64,000 nucleotides of DNA, taken from assembly GCA_965222765.1 (NCBI GenBank), contig CBDCVG010000094.1, forward strand, positions 186,001 through 250,000, given 5' to 3'. The first letter of the stretch is position 1; the number at the start of each line of letters is the position of its first letter. A program made the position numbers and the translations under genes. Under the pieces are notes generated by a model. The model ran no database searches. It had not been told where the DNA came from and worked only from the letters and a program-made list of their open reading frames with translations. Source of the stretch: Caldora sp965222765 (GTDB taxonomy: Bacteria; Cyanobacteriota; Cyanobacteriia; Cyanobacteriales; Coleofasciculaceae). Below are positions 6,977-16,253 of this stretch, one piece after another.

Positions 6977-9835
6977 ATGGAAACCATACTGGCGGGTCAC
7001 TATCAAATCCTCAAACACCTAGGTGGTGGAGGATTTGGTCAAACTTTTCTAGCTAGAGATAATCATTTACCCGGCAACCCCCTGTGTGTAGTTAAGCAGC
7101 TTCAGCCGAGAGTTCGTAACCAGGGAATGCTGGAAGTGGCGCAACGGCTATTTGAACGAGAGGCTCAAACCTTATACCAATTAGGTAACCATAATCAGAT
7201 TCCTCGCCTATTGGCTCACTTTGAGCAAAATGAAGAATTCTATCTAGTGCAAGAGTTTATCGAAGGTCAGCCCCTAGGGCAAGAAATTCTTCCAGGCAAA
7301 CAGTTGAGTGAAGCTGAGGTGATTGCCTTGTTGCAGGATATCTTGCAGGTACTCTCCTTTGTTCATCAACAGCGGGTTATCCACCGGGATATCAAACCGG
7401 CTAATTTAATCAGACGTAGCCTTGATGGCAAAATTGTGCTGATTGATTTTGGTGCAGTGAAGCAGGTGAGAACTCCAACAATTAGTTCCCAGGGAGAAAC
7501 CAGCTTCTCCATTGCTGTTGGTTCCCCTGGCTATATGCCTAGTGAACAAATAGCTGGTAAGCCTCACTTCAGTAGTGATATCTATGCTGTGGGGATGATG
7601 TGTCTGCAAGCTTTAACCGGGCTATCTCCAGGCACTAAGGAAATACCGACGGATGCTCGTGGGGAGTTCTGTTGTGCTGGCTGCCCAAGTATCACCCCTG
7701 TCAGTCCCGATTTTGCTGCTATTCTCGACAAAATGGTGCGCTATGACTATCGTCAGCGCTACAAGAGTGCCAGTCACACTCTAGCAGCACTCGAGCAACT
7801 CAATTCCCAAGGGAGGCTAATTCGTTCCAACACCTTGACTATCCCCATGTCATCTGGGTTTCCCACCCCCTCAAATCAGAATGAACAGTCGGTGCAAGGA
7901 AATTCTGCTAATAATAGCAATAACTTACTTGCTCCTACCCAATTAGGTTCCCAACCTGTCAGTAAACCTGTAACTCCTGCACAAAATAACCCAGATACAG
8001 ACACTCCCCTCAGTCGGCAAGAATATCGGAACCGCCAGATTTTACTCAACAAGGTGAAGAATTACTGGGTTAAAGGTGTCTTGGAAACCTCTTTGCACGG
8101 TAAAGCCTTAATTGAATTAGGGCTAGAAGAACGAAGTGACGCTGTGGAGCGCCCTTGGGGTCTAATGTGGGAGAGTTCTGAAACACCCCAGCAACCCCTA
8201 CCTCCTGGTACACGTCTCCTGGACAAATTTGAGGAAATGGGAGCGGGACGAACTCTGCTGATTTTAGGGGAGCCGGGCTCTGGAAAAACTACCACTTTAC
8301 TGGAGTTAACTCGCGATTTGATTAAGCAAACTGAGTCAGATCTTACCCAACCGATTCCAGTAGTGTTTAACCTTTCCTCTTGGAGTGGACAAAAGCCAAA
8401 AATTACCAATTGGTTGGTGCAAGAACTCCATACAAAATATCAAGTTTCTAAGGAAATTGGTCAGAATTTAGTTAATCAACAGCAATTACTGCTCTTACTA
8501 GATGGATTGGATGAAGTAGAAGCACAACAGAGGGAAGCCTGCGTTGATGCCTTAAATTATTTCCACCAGGAATATGGACAAACTGAGATGGTAGTCTGTA
8601 GCCGTATCCGAGACTATGAAGCACTCTCCATGCGCCTACGATTTCAAGCAGCTATCTACCTGCAACCACTTACCCTCTCACAAATTCAGCAATACCTTAC
8701 CAGTGCTGGTTCAGAACTAGCAGCAATCAGGCGAGCCTTAGCAACTGATGCCATATTGCAAGAGTTGGCACAGTCTCCTTTAATGCTGAACATTATGACC
8801 CTTGCTTACCAGGGAATGTCTATTGAAGAGTTACCCAGTAATAATTTAGGACAACTGCGCCAACATCTGTTTAATGCTTATATAGAAAGGATGTTTAATC
8901 GTCGGGGTACTAATAGTTTGTATCCTAAAGAGCAGATAAAACGCTGGTTGATTTGGCTAGCAAAACAGATGTCTCAGAAATCTCAAACAGTCTTTTTAAT
9001 TGAGCGCCTGCAACCTAGTTGGTTAGAAACTGACTGGCAAAAATGGACTTATACCATTGGTATTGCTTTGATGGGCGGATTAATTATTGGACTAGTAGGT
9101 GGTTTGCATCTTGGGTTAAGGCTTGGGCTAAGGAGCGGGTTGACTAATGGGTTGTTTCTGGGACTAGGTGGTGCATTGATTTTGGAGTTAATTATCAAAC
9201 TAATTCTGAATCAGATCAACCCAGTTGAAACTCTGAAATGGTCATGGGTAAAAGCTAGAGATAATCTACTACCTGGTTTACGTGTAGGAGTAATTGTGGG
9301 AGTAGTTTTTGGAGTAGGCACTGCTTTAAGGCTTGGCTTTATCTATGGTATATCTGGGCTAAGTATTGCTGTTAATATTGGTCTTATCTATGGATTAAGT
9401 GGTTTTGGCACTGGTCTAATTTTCATACTACTCCGTGGCTTAACTGGTACTGGTATCGAAACAAGTACAGTACCAAATCAAGGAATTTGGCAGTCAGCTA
9501 AAAATGCATTAATTCTTAGTTTGATTGGAGGGCTATCCTTGGCAGTAGTGGCTCAGATAGTCGGTGATTGGCCAATTCTTTCAGGGTCAGTGATTGGACT
9601 ACTTTTTGGCATTTTGTTCGGATTGGTGTCTCTTGCTGGTCTAGCCTGTCTTCAACACCTCATCTTGCGTATAGTGCTGTACTTAAGTGGTTATATTCCC
9701 TGGAATTATGCGCGTTTTCTCAACTACGCTACTCAACTAATCTTCTTGCAAAAAGTTGGGGGTGGCTATATCTTCATCCATCGATTACTCTTAGAACATT
9801 TTGCTGGTCAATATTCAGCTTTCAGTGAAAAGTAA
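6977..9835 (+). CDS. Ser/Thr protein kinase - NACHT NTPase - membrane domain fusion
   Basis: Three parts in one 952-residue chain. Residues 1-270 are a Hanks-type kinase: Gly-loop GGGGFG at 16-21, Lys40, HRDIKPAN with catalytic D138, and DFG at 157-159. Residues 420-600 are a NACHT-type STAND NTPase: P-loop GEPGSGKTT at about 430-438 and Walker B LLLLDGLDEVE near 505-515, followed by the helical NACHT-associated region. The last 250 residues are very hydrophobic and Gly/Leu-rich (LGLRLGLRSGL), probably six to eight membrane helices. The kinase-NACHT linker is Ser/Asn/Pro-rich. Likely role: a membrane-anchored switch in which nucleotide-driven assembly controls phosphorylation. Substrates are unknown. 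Confidence 0.9.
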   Translation: METILAGHYQILKHLGGGGFGQTFLARDNHLPGNPLCVVKQLQPRVRNQGMLEVAQRLFEREAQTLYQLGNHNQIPRLLAHFEQNEEFYLVQEFIEGQPLGQEILPGKQLSEAEVIALLQDILQVLSFVHQQRVIHRDIKPANLIRRSLDGKIVLIDFGAVKQVRTPTISSQGETSFSIAVGSPGYMPSEQIAGKPHFSSDIYAVGMMCLQALTGLSPGTKEIPTDARGEFCCAGCPSITPVSPDFAAILDKMVRYDYRQRYKSASHTLAALEQLNSQGRLIRSNTLTIPMSSGFPTPSNQNEQSVQGNSANNSNNLLAPTQLGSQPVSKPVTPAQNNPDTDTPLSRQEYRNRQILLNKVKNYWVKGVLETSLHGKALIELGLEERSDAVERPWGLMWESSETPQQPLPPGTRLLDKFEEMGAGRTLLILGEPGSGKTTTLLELTRDLIKQTESDLTQPIPVVFNLSSWSGQKPKITNWLVQELHTKYQVSKEIGQNLVNQQQLLLLLDGLDEVEAQQREACVDALNYFHQEYGQTEMVVCSRIRDYEALSMRLRFQAAIYLQPLTLSQIQQYLTSAGSELAAIRRALATDAILQELAQSPLMLNIMTLAYQGMSIEELPSNNLGQLRQHLFNAYIERMFNRRGTNSLYPKEQIKRWLIWLAKQMSQKSQTVFLIERLQPSWLETDWQKWTYTIGIALMGGLIIGLVGGLHLGLRLGLRSGLTNGLFLGLGGALILELIIKLILNQINPVETLKWSWVKARDNLLPGLRVGVIVGVVFGVGTALRLGFIYGISGLSIAVNIGLIYGLSGFGTGLIFILLRGLTGTGIETSTVPNQGIWQSAKNALILSLIGGLSLAVVAQIVGDWPILSGSVIGLLFGILFGLVSLAGLACLQHLILRIVLYLSGYIPWNYARFLNYATQLIFLQKVGGGYIFIHRLLLEHFAGQYSAFSEK

Positions 9836-9913
9836 AAGATATGCCTTTAGAAGAGCAAGAACGAATTTTCATGGAAAAAATTGCTCAACATTAGTGCGAT
9901 TCGGATCTCGTAG

Positions 9914-9940
9914 GTTGGGTGAAGCGTAGCGTAACCCAAC
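9914..9940. repeat. Dispersed palindromic repeat
   Basis: GTTGGGT and ACCCAAC flank the core GAAGCGTAGCGTA. This is a well-known type of intergenic hairpin in cyanobacterial genomes. It lies just after the kinase-NACHT gene and may help end its transcript, though no T-run follows. Confidence 0.6.
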
Positions 9941-9990
9941 TGCCAAACTTAGCATGATATTGGAGGTTCGGACTTGCATTATTAAATAAA

Positions 9991-10017
9991 CAATAAACAA
10001 CAAACAACAAACAACAA
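9991..10017. repeat. Heptamer tandem repeat (AACAACA type)
   Basis: About four copies of a 7-base unit, CAATAAA then CAACAAA, between the ends of the convergent kinase-NACHT and acyltransferase genes. No gene is seen in the 209-base gap. Confidence 0.6.
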
Positions 10018-10044
10018 TTCCCAAAATTATACTTGGCATATTTC

Positions 10045-10824
10045 TCAAGCTGCTCGAGCCAAAAGTTGATCTACTGAAATCTTGCCTGAATCTAGATTTC
10101 TCATCGCAGTTTCTAGATCATTGGTTAACTGTTGAGCACTGGTTTTCACTGAGTTGCTCAGATAATCTGTCACATTTAAAGGAGAACCAATATTAACTGT
10201 GACATCAGAACCCCAGTGAGGTACAGGATCACTGTAACGGATGCTGATAGGCACAATTTTCAATCCAATACCTGGTTCACTTGATTCAGTTTGCAGAGCA
10301 ATACGAGCCATACCAGGCTTGAGAGGGTGGAGCTTACTATCTTGAAAGATATTGCCTTCAGGAAACATAACTAAGGCTTCACCATGCCTCAGCAATTCGA
10401 CACTGTGACGGATACTACCAATTCCTGGACGTCTAGTGTTAACAGGAAATCCTCCCATGTGCTTAATAAACCAACCTTGTAATCCCTGACATTCATCTTC
10501 CGAAACCATAAACCGCAAGTCACGTCCAGTGACTGGTTTCCCCGCAGCATAAGGTATAACTAAAGCATCCCAGCGAGAGCGATGGGTAGGAGCGAAGATA
10601 ACCGGACCAGTCTTCGGTATATTCTCATGTCCTGTCACTTTCAATCTCTTGAAGTACAAGGGCATTACAATACGACGACCCAAGGGGTAGATAATGGAAG
10701 CCAACCAATGGCTAACACAGGAATTGACGGAAGCGACTTTTGCTGGATTTGACTTCTTTAGAGTCTGTTTTACCCGAGTTTTCATTGCTTGGGTTTGTTC
10801 GCGAATGTGGAGCTGCATCATCAC
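10045..10824 (-). CDS. plsC: 1-acyl-sn-glycerol-3-phosphate acyltransferase (PlsC family)
   Basis: Transfers an acyl group to lysophosphatidic acid in membrane lipid synthesis. The HX4D catalytic motif is THRSRWD and the glycerol-phosphate motif is FPEGN in LVMFPEGNIFQ. At 259 residues it fits the family. The first ATG codons (MMMQLHIREQ) at 10816-10824 are used; an internal Met at MKTRVKQ is an alternative. A central hydrophobic stretch (SHWLASIIYPLG) could associate with the membrane. It could equally be a close acyltransferase paralogue with another lipid substrate. Confidence 0.88.
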   Translation of the reverse strand: MMMQLHIREQTQAMKTRVKQTLKKSNPAKVASVNSCVSHWLASIIYPLGRRIVMPLYFKRLKVTGHENIPKTGPVIFAPTHRSRWDALVIPYAAGKPVTGRDLRFMVSEDECQGLQGWFIKHMGGFPVNTRRPGIGSIRHSVELLRHGEALVMFPEGNIFQDSKLHPLKPGMARIALQTESSEPGIGLKIVPISIRYSDPVPHWGSDVTVNIGSPLNVTDYLSNSVKTSAQQLTNDLETAMRNLDSGKISVDQLLARAA

Positions 10825-10929
10825 AGGTTAATTTTTTTTACCGCATCTTGATTTATACTCCTACCTTATGTGTAATCACCAACTCTTGTCTTAAACCAAA
10901 GGGACACTTCTACCAGTGTCATTATTGGG

Positions 10930-10962
10930 AATTGCTAATTGTTAATTGTTAATTGCTAATTG
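10930..10962. repeat. Heptamer tandem repeat (AATTGTT/AATTGCT)
   Basis: About four and a half units between tadA and plsC. Intergenic, no coding frame. Confidence 0.6.
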
Positions 10963-11012
10963 GGAATTTCTCTGTTGTCTCCCCCAGCTCCCCCAGCTCA
11001 CCCGGAAGTCCC

Positions 11013-11522
11013 TTACTTTTGGTCTTTACCACGACGTCGCTGGGCAAACCAGTCTTGTAGCTGCGTTCGGCAAGCAGATTCCATAATTCCAGCCAGGACA
11101 GGTAATCGGTGATTGGAGCAAACACTATCGGGAATATTGGCAACGGTACGAATTGTGCCAGTTTTGGGATCATCTACCCCGTAAACGAGTAAACCTAATC
11201 GTGCCAAGATGATTGCACCAGTACACATGGGACAAGGTTCAAGAGTAACATAGAGGGTGCAATGGTTGAGATGCCAGTTTTGTAAAGCTTTACCAGCAGC
11301 ACGTAGGGCGAGAATTTCTGCATGGGCTGTTGGATCTTTATCTCGCTCTCTACGATTAGCGGCTTCTGCGATTAATTTACCCGTATCATCAACAATTACA
11401 GCCCCCACTGGTACTTCTCCCGCCTCCCCAGCTTCTTTGGCGAGGTTAAGAGCGCAGCTCATCCATTGCCTATGCATCAGATAGACAGGATCTTCAATAG
11501 CTGGTGGTGTATTTTTCAACAT
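11013..11522 (-). CDS. tadA: tRNA adenosine(34) deaminase
   Basis: Converts A34 to inosine in the anticodon of tRNA-Arg(ACG), an essential step. The zinc site is visible: His and the catalytic Glu in TAHAEILAL and the two Cys in LEPCPMCTGAI. Length 169 residues is normal. Start ATG at 11520-11522. The last twenty residues end in a basic tail (WFAQRRRGKDQK) that fits RNA binding. The glutaredoxin gene lies 93 bases upstream on the same strand, separated by a repeat array, so co-transcription is possible. Confidence 0.93.
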   Translation of the reverse strand: MLKNTPPAIEDPVYLMHRQWMSCALNLAKEAGEAGEVPVGAVIVDDTGKLIAEAANRRERDKDPTAHAEILALRAAGKALQNWHLNHCTLYVTLEPCPMCTGAIILARLGLLVYGVDDPKTGTIRTVANIPDSVCSNHRLPVLAGIMESACRTQLQDWFAQRRRGKDQK

Positions 11523-11538
11523 CCAAATAGTAAAAAAA

Positions 11539-11578
11539 GGCAGGAGGCAGGAGGCAGGAAGCAGGAAGCAGGAAGCAG
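11539..11578. repeat. Heptamer tandem repeat (GGCAGGA/AGCAGGA)
   Basis: Between five and six consecutive 7-base units between the start of tadA and the end of the glutaredoxin gene. The same unit recurs at 26648-26678 and 39464-39516. Confidence 0.7.
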
Positions 11579-11615
11579 AAGGGAAGAAAGCTTCTTTTGA
11601 GTTAAATCTTCATTC

Positions 11616-11927
11616 CTAAGCTACTTTCATAAGCAGAGGGTTTAACTCACCTTTTTTATCTAATCCATAGAGTTCGCTGCAGCCACCAATATGCTGATCA
11701 TTTATGAAAATTTGTGGAACTGTCCGGCTTCCATTAGCACGCTCTGCCATGTTACTTCTAGCTGCTTCATCGCCGTCTATTTTATATTCTGTATAGTTGA
11801 CCCCCTTCCACCATAGCAATATTTTTGCTCTGATACAGAAGGGACAAGTTTGCCAAGTGTAGATCTCGACATTAGCCTTAATTTGTTCGGGATTCCTTCC
11901 TAGAAGAGGATTGAGAAAATCAAGCAT
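11616..11927 (-). CDS. grxC: Glutaredoxin 3
   Basis: A 103-residue thiol-disulfide oxidoreductase using glutathione. The active site is the dithiol CPFC (WQTCPFCIRAK), with the cis-Pro motif TVPQIF and the GG-C-S glutathione-binding turn in HIGGCSELYGL. Cytosolic. The first 18 residues precede the first beta-strand and are slightly longer than usual, but only one Met is available (11925-11927). A role in redox repair, for example of ribonucleotide reductase or arsenate reductase, is family knowledge. Confidence 0.93.
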   Translation of the reverse strand: MLDFLNPLLGRNPEQIKANVEIYTWQTCPFCIRAKILLWWKGVNYTEYKIDGDEAARSNMAERANGSRTVPQIFINDQHIGGCSELYGLDKKGELNPLLMKVA

Positions 11928-12000
11928 TTTTCCTTACTCCGCAAATGCTGTTATTTATCTATCCTACAAATAATTAAGTCTTGCTACTCAAAGATGGAAC

Positions 12001-14169
12001 ATGCTCCAAAACACGCAAGCAATGATGGTTAGTACCTATGATCTGCGCCTTGTGATGCTTTCGTTCATCATTGTTCTCATTGCCTCTTACACAGCTCTAG
12101 AACTTGCAGGCCGAGTAAAATCTACTTCAGGGCAGATGCGAGTCGGCTGGCTATTTGGTGGTGCAGTTGCTATGGGGACAGGGATTTGGTCGATGCACTT
12201 TATTGCCATGCTCGCCCTTAATTTACCCCAACCTGTCACCTACGAGCTGTTAACGACGCTACTTTCTCTGTTTACTGTCATCATCAGCTCTGGTATGGCA
12301 TTGCTGTTGGTAAGTTCTTCAGCTTTCAGCTGGCTCAAGTTGTTAAGTGGTAGTGTTTTGATGGGCTTAGGGATTGTCTCAATGCACTACATTGGCATGG
12401 CAGGGATGCAGGTTAGTCAAGCAATCATTCAGTATAACCCATGGTTAGTAGGCTTATCAGTTGCGATCGCGATTTGTGCTTCTTTGGTTGCATTATGGCT
12501 AGCTTTTCGGCTGCGGGATGAAACGATGGAGACTCTGAATTGGTACAAACTTGGTAACGCACTGATTATGGGAATGGGGATCAGCAGTATGCACTATACA
12601 GGTATGGCGGCTGCTAGTTTCATTGAGGTAGAAGAATTGACAACCGTCGTACCCAATCAACTCGATAGTTCCCTCCTCGCCAGTGGAATTGGTACGGCTA
12701 ACCTGCTCATCTTGAGTTTAACCCTGCTCTCGGTGTTGTTCGATCAGCGGCTGGCTGCACAATCAGCTCGTGAGGAAGTATTACAGGAAAGTGAGAGACA
12801 TTTTCGGATGCTGATCCGCGAGATGCCGGTAGGTGTGTTATTGCTAACTCCAGACTTAGAAATTATTCTTAGTAACCAGGCAGCAATTGATCTGTTGGGG
12901 ATAAAAAACTTGCGATCGCTAGAATTGGGGTTGGTGCTACAGGAAGATGGCACCCCTTTTCTTCCAGAGACTTTGCCCATGCAACAGGTGCTCGCCACTG
13001 GTCAACCTGTGCATAATGTCACTATAGGGGTTAATTATGCCCTGAGCCAGACTCGACGATGGTTACTAGTCAATGCCGATCCCCAACTGACCACTGAAGG
13101 TACGGTGGATCGTATAGTTTGTACCTTCAGCGACATCACTCCTGCGAAACAAGCAGAGTCAGCATTACGGTACTCAGAAGCACGAGAACGGGACAAAGCA
13201 ACTCAATTATCCCTTGCGCTACAGAAATTGAAAAAAACCCAAGCGCAGTTAGTTCAGACGGAAAAAATGTTCAGCTTAGGACAACTTGTCGCTGGGGTTG
13301 CTCATGAAATCAACAATCCCGTTAACTTTATTTACGGTAACCTTGCCTATGCTAGTGAATACGCCCATAACTTGCTGGAATTGGTACGCCTTTATCAACA
13401 GTATTACCCCAATTCTATTCCTGAGATTCAAGAGCAAGCCGATACGATTGAGTTGGACTTTATCACAGAAGACTTGCCTAAACTTATGAGGTCGATGAAA
13501 ATTGGTACTGAGCGTATTCGTCAGATCGTTCTGAGCTTAAGAAACTTCTCTCGTTATGATGAAGCAGAAACGAAATTAGTTGATATTCACCAGGGAATTG
13601 ATAGCACGTTGTTAATCCTCGGACATCGGCTCAAAGCAATGGGGGATGAGGCACGTATTGAAGTAATTAAAGACTATGGTGATTTACCCTTGGTAGAATG
13701 CTACCCTGGACAACTCAATCAAGTCTTCATGAATATTCTTAGTAATGGGATTGATGCCTTGGAAGAGACAAAAACTAAAGAACAAAAGACAAGAAAGGAA
13801 AAAACTCAACTCTCCTATTCAAGCGATCGCCAATTCCCTTGTATTTGGATTCGCACCTTACGGAGTAGCGATCAATATCCTGTTCCAGGAAAAGTAGATA
13901 ATGGACAACCTTCCCTAACAAAATGTGAGCAAGAAACGGATAGTATTCTGATTTCTATAGCTGACAATGGTTCAGGTATGACTGATGTCATCAAGAAGCA
14001 ATTATTTGACCCGTTTTTCACCACCAAGTCGGTGGGTAAGGGAACTGGCTTGGGACTAGCCATTAGTTATCAAATTATTGTAGAAAAGCATGGAGGAGCT
14101 ATCTGGTGTGATTCAGAATTGGGAGTGGGTACTGAGTTTTGGATCAAGATTCCAGTACAACCCAACTGA
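12001..14169 (+). CDS. MHYT-PAS sensor histidine kinase
   Basis: A 722-residue membrane sensor kinase. The N-terminal 250 residues form an MHYT domain of about seven helices with three repeats (WSMHFIAM, SMHYIGMAGM, SMHYTGMAAA), thought to bind a metal or a diatomic gas. A PAS domain (about 265-385), a short coiled coil and HisKA follow, with phospho-acceptor H435 in VAHEINNPVNF. The ATPase domain shows N box NILSNGIDAL, G1 DNGSGM and G2 GKGTGLGLA. A lysine- and serine-rich loop of about 60 residues between the N and G1 boxes is unusual. No response regulator gene is adjacent. Confidence 0.92.
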   Translation: MLQNTQAMMVSTYDLRLVMLSFIIVLIASYTALELAGRVKSTSGQMRVGWLFGGAVAMGTGIWSMHFIAMLALNLPQPVTYELLTTLLSLFTVIISSGMALLLVSSSAFSWLKLLSGSVLMGLGIVSMHYIGMAGMQVSQAIIQYNPWLVGLSVAIAICASLVALWLAFRLRDETMETLNWYKLGNALIMGMGISSMHYTGMAAASFIEVEELTTVVPNQLDSSLLASGIGTANLLILSLTLLSVLFDQRLAAQSAREEVLQESERHFRMLIREMPVGVLLLTPDLEIILSNQAAIDLLGIKNLRSLELGLVLQEDGTPFLPETLPMQQVLATGQPVHNVTIGVNYALSQTRRWLLVNADPQLTTEGTVDRIVCTFSDITPAKQAESALRYSEARERDKATQLSLALQKLKKTQAQLVQTEKMFSLGQLVAGVAHEINNPVNFIYGNLAYASEYAHNLLELVRLYQQYYPNSIPEIQEQADTIELDFITEDLPKLMRSMKIGTERIRQIVLSLRNFSRYDEAETKLVDIHQGIDSTLLILGHRLKAMGDEARIEVIKDYGDLPLVECYPGQLNQVFMNILSNGIDALEETKTKEQKTRKEKTQLSYSSDRQFPCIWIRTLRSSDQYPVPGKVDNGQPSLTKCEQETDSILISIADNGSGMTDVIKKQLFDPFFTTKSVGKGTGLGLAISYQIIVEKHGGAIWCDSELGVGTEFWIKIPVQPN

Positions 14170-14280
14170 CAATCATCAAAAAAAATCGTTGAAACATGAA
14201 CTAAGCTGTTGCGCATTTAATCTGTTTTCAGAGATTTTTGCAGTTTTTCTTTTTGCTTTGGTGTAAGACTATATTCTCTT

Positions 14281-16065
14281 TCACCGCAATACTTCTTCAA
14301 GCTTGTGCTGGTTCCAAAGTGAGAGATAGAGACCAGCACTTTGGATAAGTTCGGTATGAGTACCTGTCTGGACAATCTTACCAGCATCCATGACAAATAT
14401 CCGGTCAGCGGTAGCAGCGGCAGAGAGTTGGTGGGATATAAAAATCACAGTCTTGCGTTGGAGCTCCCTATCTCCGCTAAAGCTACCGTCACGAAGCGCA
14501 AGATTCTCCAGAATTTGGGTAGCTGTCTGATTATCCACACTAGAAAGAGCATCATCCAGAATCAGAACTGGTGTATCTACTAACAATGCCCTAGCTAAAG
14601 ATGTACGCTGTCGCTGACCTCCTGAGAGGGTAATACCTCGTTCTCCAACAATTGTTTCATATTGCTGGGGAAAGTTGAGAATTTCTGAGTGGATTTGTGC
14701 TTGCTTGGCAGCGTATTCAACCTCTGGATCTTCACTCAACGGAGCTCCATAGCCTATATTGTTTTTAATCGTAGTGCTGAAAAGGAAGCTTTCTTGGGGC
14801 ACATAAGCGATCGCTTGGCGCAAATCCTGCAAGGGTATCTTTGTCACATCATGCTCATCCAAAAACAGTTGATTGGTTTCAATGTTGAGCAACCGAGGCA
14901 ACACATTAGCAAGAGTCGATTTTCCTGAACCAATAGCTCCGACAATTGCCACTGTTTCGCCAGGATTAATGGTAAAGCTAACATTGTCTAGGGCAGGAGT
15001 CTTCGCACCAGGGTAAGTATAACTGAGGTTTCGAGCCGTTAGCTTACCTCGCACTGGCGTCGATGGATTAACCGTATCGGAAGTATCTTTAATTTGAGGC
15101 TCACTCAAGAGAATTGCCTCAACACGGTCAATACTAACTTCACCTCGTTGATAAGTGGTAATGGTAAAACCTAACAGTGCAGTGGGAAAAACCAGACCTT
15201 CGGCATAAAGAATCAGCTTGACAAAATCACCAATAGTAATACTGCCAGAAGCAATCGACCCAGGACCCAGCCACAGCAATACTAGTAAGCTAACAGAAGC
15301 AAGAGCTTCAACAATCGGAAACAACAAGTTCCGCGTTCTTGCCAGTTCAACATTTGCTACTAACAGCTGCTGATTGAGGCGACGGAAAGCGCGGCGCTCA
15401 TTTTCTTCCTGAGCATAGATCTTAATCAGGGAGATACCGCTCATATCTTCCTGAATCAGTTCACTTAGATCCGAGAGTTCTTCTTGCACTGTCTGCTGTT
15501 GAGTACGCAGCTTATCGCTGAAGAGCTGGACAGTAATTAACATAACTGGATAAACTGCGATCGCCATCAGACTTAACCGCAAGCTAATTGACATCATTAC
15601 CGGTAGTGTCAAGCCATAGGCAAATACGATATTCGCTAGACTCAAAATCGCAAAACCCAACAGACGCCGGATATTATCGACATCACTTGTGGCTCGGTTA
15701 ATTAAATCTCCTGCTGTGTTCTTAGCAAAGTAGGATGGTTCCAAGGTCAGCAGATGCTGAAAAATATTTTGTTTGAGGTCAAATTCTACCTCACGCCCGA
15801 CACCAAACAGTAACAGACGTGATGCCATCCTAATCACCCACATGAAGGAAGCCAGTAGAAGAATGATTAAGACAAAACGCCAAACTTGTTCAAAACTAAA
15901 GGTTATGAGCAGCTCATCGATAGTATCTCCGATGAGGAGACGGATGTAGACACTAATTCCATTAACTGTGAATATGGCAAGAACACCTAAGAACGCCTGC
16001 TGCCAATGAGGATGGAGGTAAGCCAGTAGTTTTTGCAGTCGTGAGTTAACCATGAATAGTGACAT
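14281..16065 (-). CDS. ABC transporter, fused permease and ATPase (MsbA-like exporter)
   Basis: A 594-residue half-transporter. Six membrane helices cover about 1-320, then the ATPase domain: Walker A GAIGSGKST near 377-385, Q-loop YVPQESFLF, signature LSGGQRQR, Walker B VLILDDALSS and the switch His in FISHQLS. Members of this family export lipids, peptides or drugs; the substrate cannot be told from sequence. Start ATG at 16063-16065 (MSLFMVNSRL); the second Met four codons later is equally possible. It is convergent with the histidine kinase gene. Confidence 0.92.
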   Translation of the reverse strand: MSLFMVNSRLQKLLAYLHPHWQQAFLGVLAIFTVNGISVYIRLLIGDTIDELLITFSFEQVWRFVLIILLLASFMWVIRMASRLLLFGVGREVEFDLKQNIFQHLLTLEPSYFAKNTAGDLINRATSDVDNIRRLLGFAILSLANIVFAYGLTLPVMMSISLRLSLMAIAVYPVMLITVQLFSDKLRTQQQTVQEELSDLSELIQEDMSGISLIKIYAQEENERRAFRRLNQQLLVANVELARTRNLLFPIVEALASVSLLVLLWLGPGSIASGSITIGDFVKLILYAEGLVFPTALLGFTITTYQRGEVSIDRVEAILLSEPQIKDTSDTVNPSTPVRGKLTARNLSYTYPGAKTPALDNVSFTINPGETVAIVGAIGSGKSTLANVLPRLLNIETNQLFLDEHDVTKIPLQDLRQAIAYVPQESFLFSTTIKNNIGYGAPLSEDPEVEYAAKQAQIHSEILNFPQQYETIVGERGITLSGGQRQRTSLARALLVDTPVLILDDALSSVDNQTATQILENLALRDGSFSGDRELQRKTVIFISHQLSAAATADRIFVMDAGKIVQTGTHTELIQSAGLYLSLWNQHKLEEVLR

Positions 16066-16177
16066 CTTCCCCTACATACTCCCGAGCTGATGCTACGCAT
16101 ACAGCCTCTTTGAGTATAGTGTGGAGCTTCCCAACATCATTGTTGGATGCTAAGATTTTAGCCTAATTGCAAACTAA

Positions 16178-16222
16178 TTAAAAATCCCTGAAATCACTAC
16201 AGAATAATGATTTCAAGGATTT
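16178..16222 (-). terminator. Rho-independent terminator of the YdcF-like gene
   Basis: Inverted repeats at 16182-16196 and 16208-16222 pair over 14 of 15 positions with an 11-base loop. Read on the minus strand the stem is followed by TTTTAATTAG. It lies 31 bases beyond the stop of the YdcF-like gene. Confidence 0.65.
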
Positions 16223-16253
16223 AGAAGCAGTTATATCCGGCAGAGTTCGTGAG

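Noticed and set aside
6977..9835. Biosynthetic or toxin function for the C-terminal Gly/Leu-rich region
   Set aside because: No motif supports it; composition fits membrane helices.
9841..9894. Short frame of 17 codons after the kinase-NACHT gene
   Set aside because: Too short, no ribosome site, no recognisable sequence.
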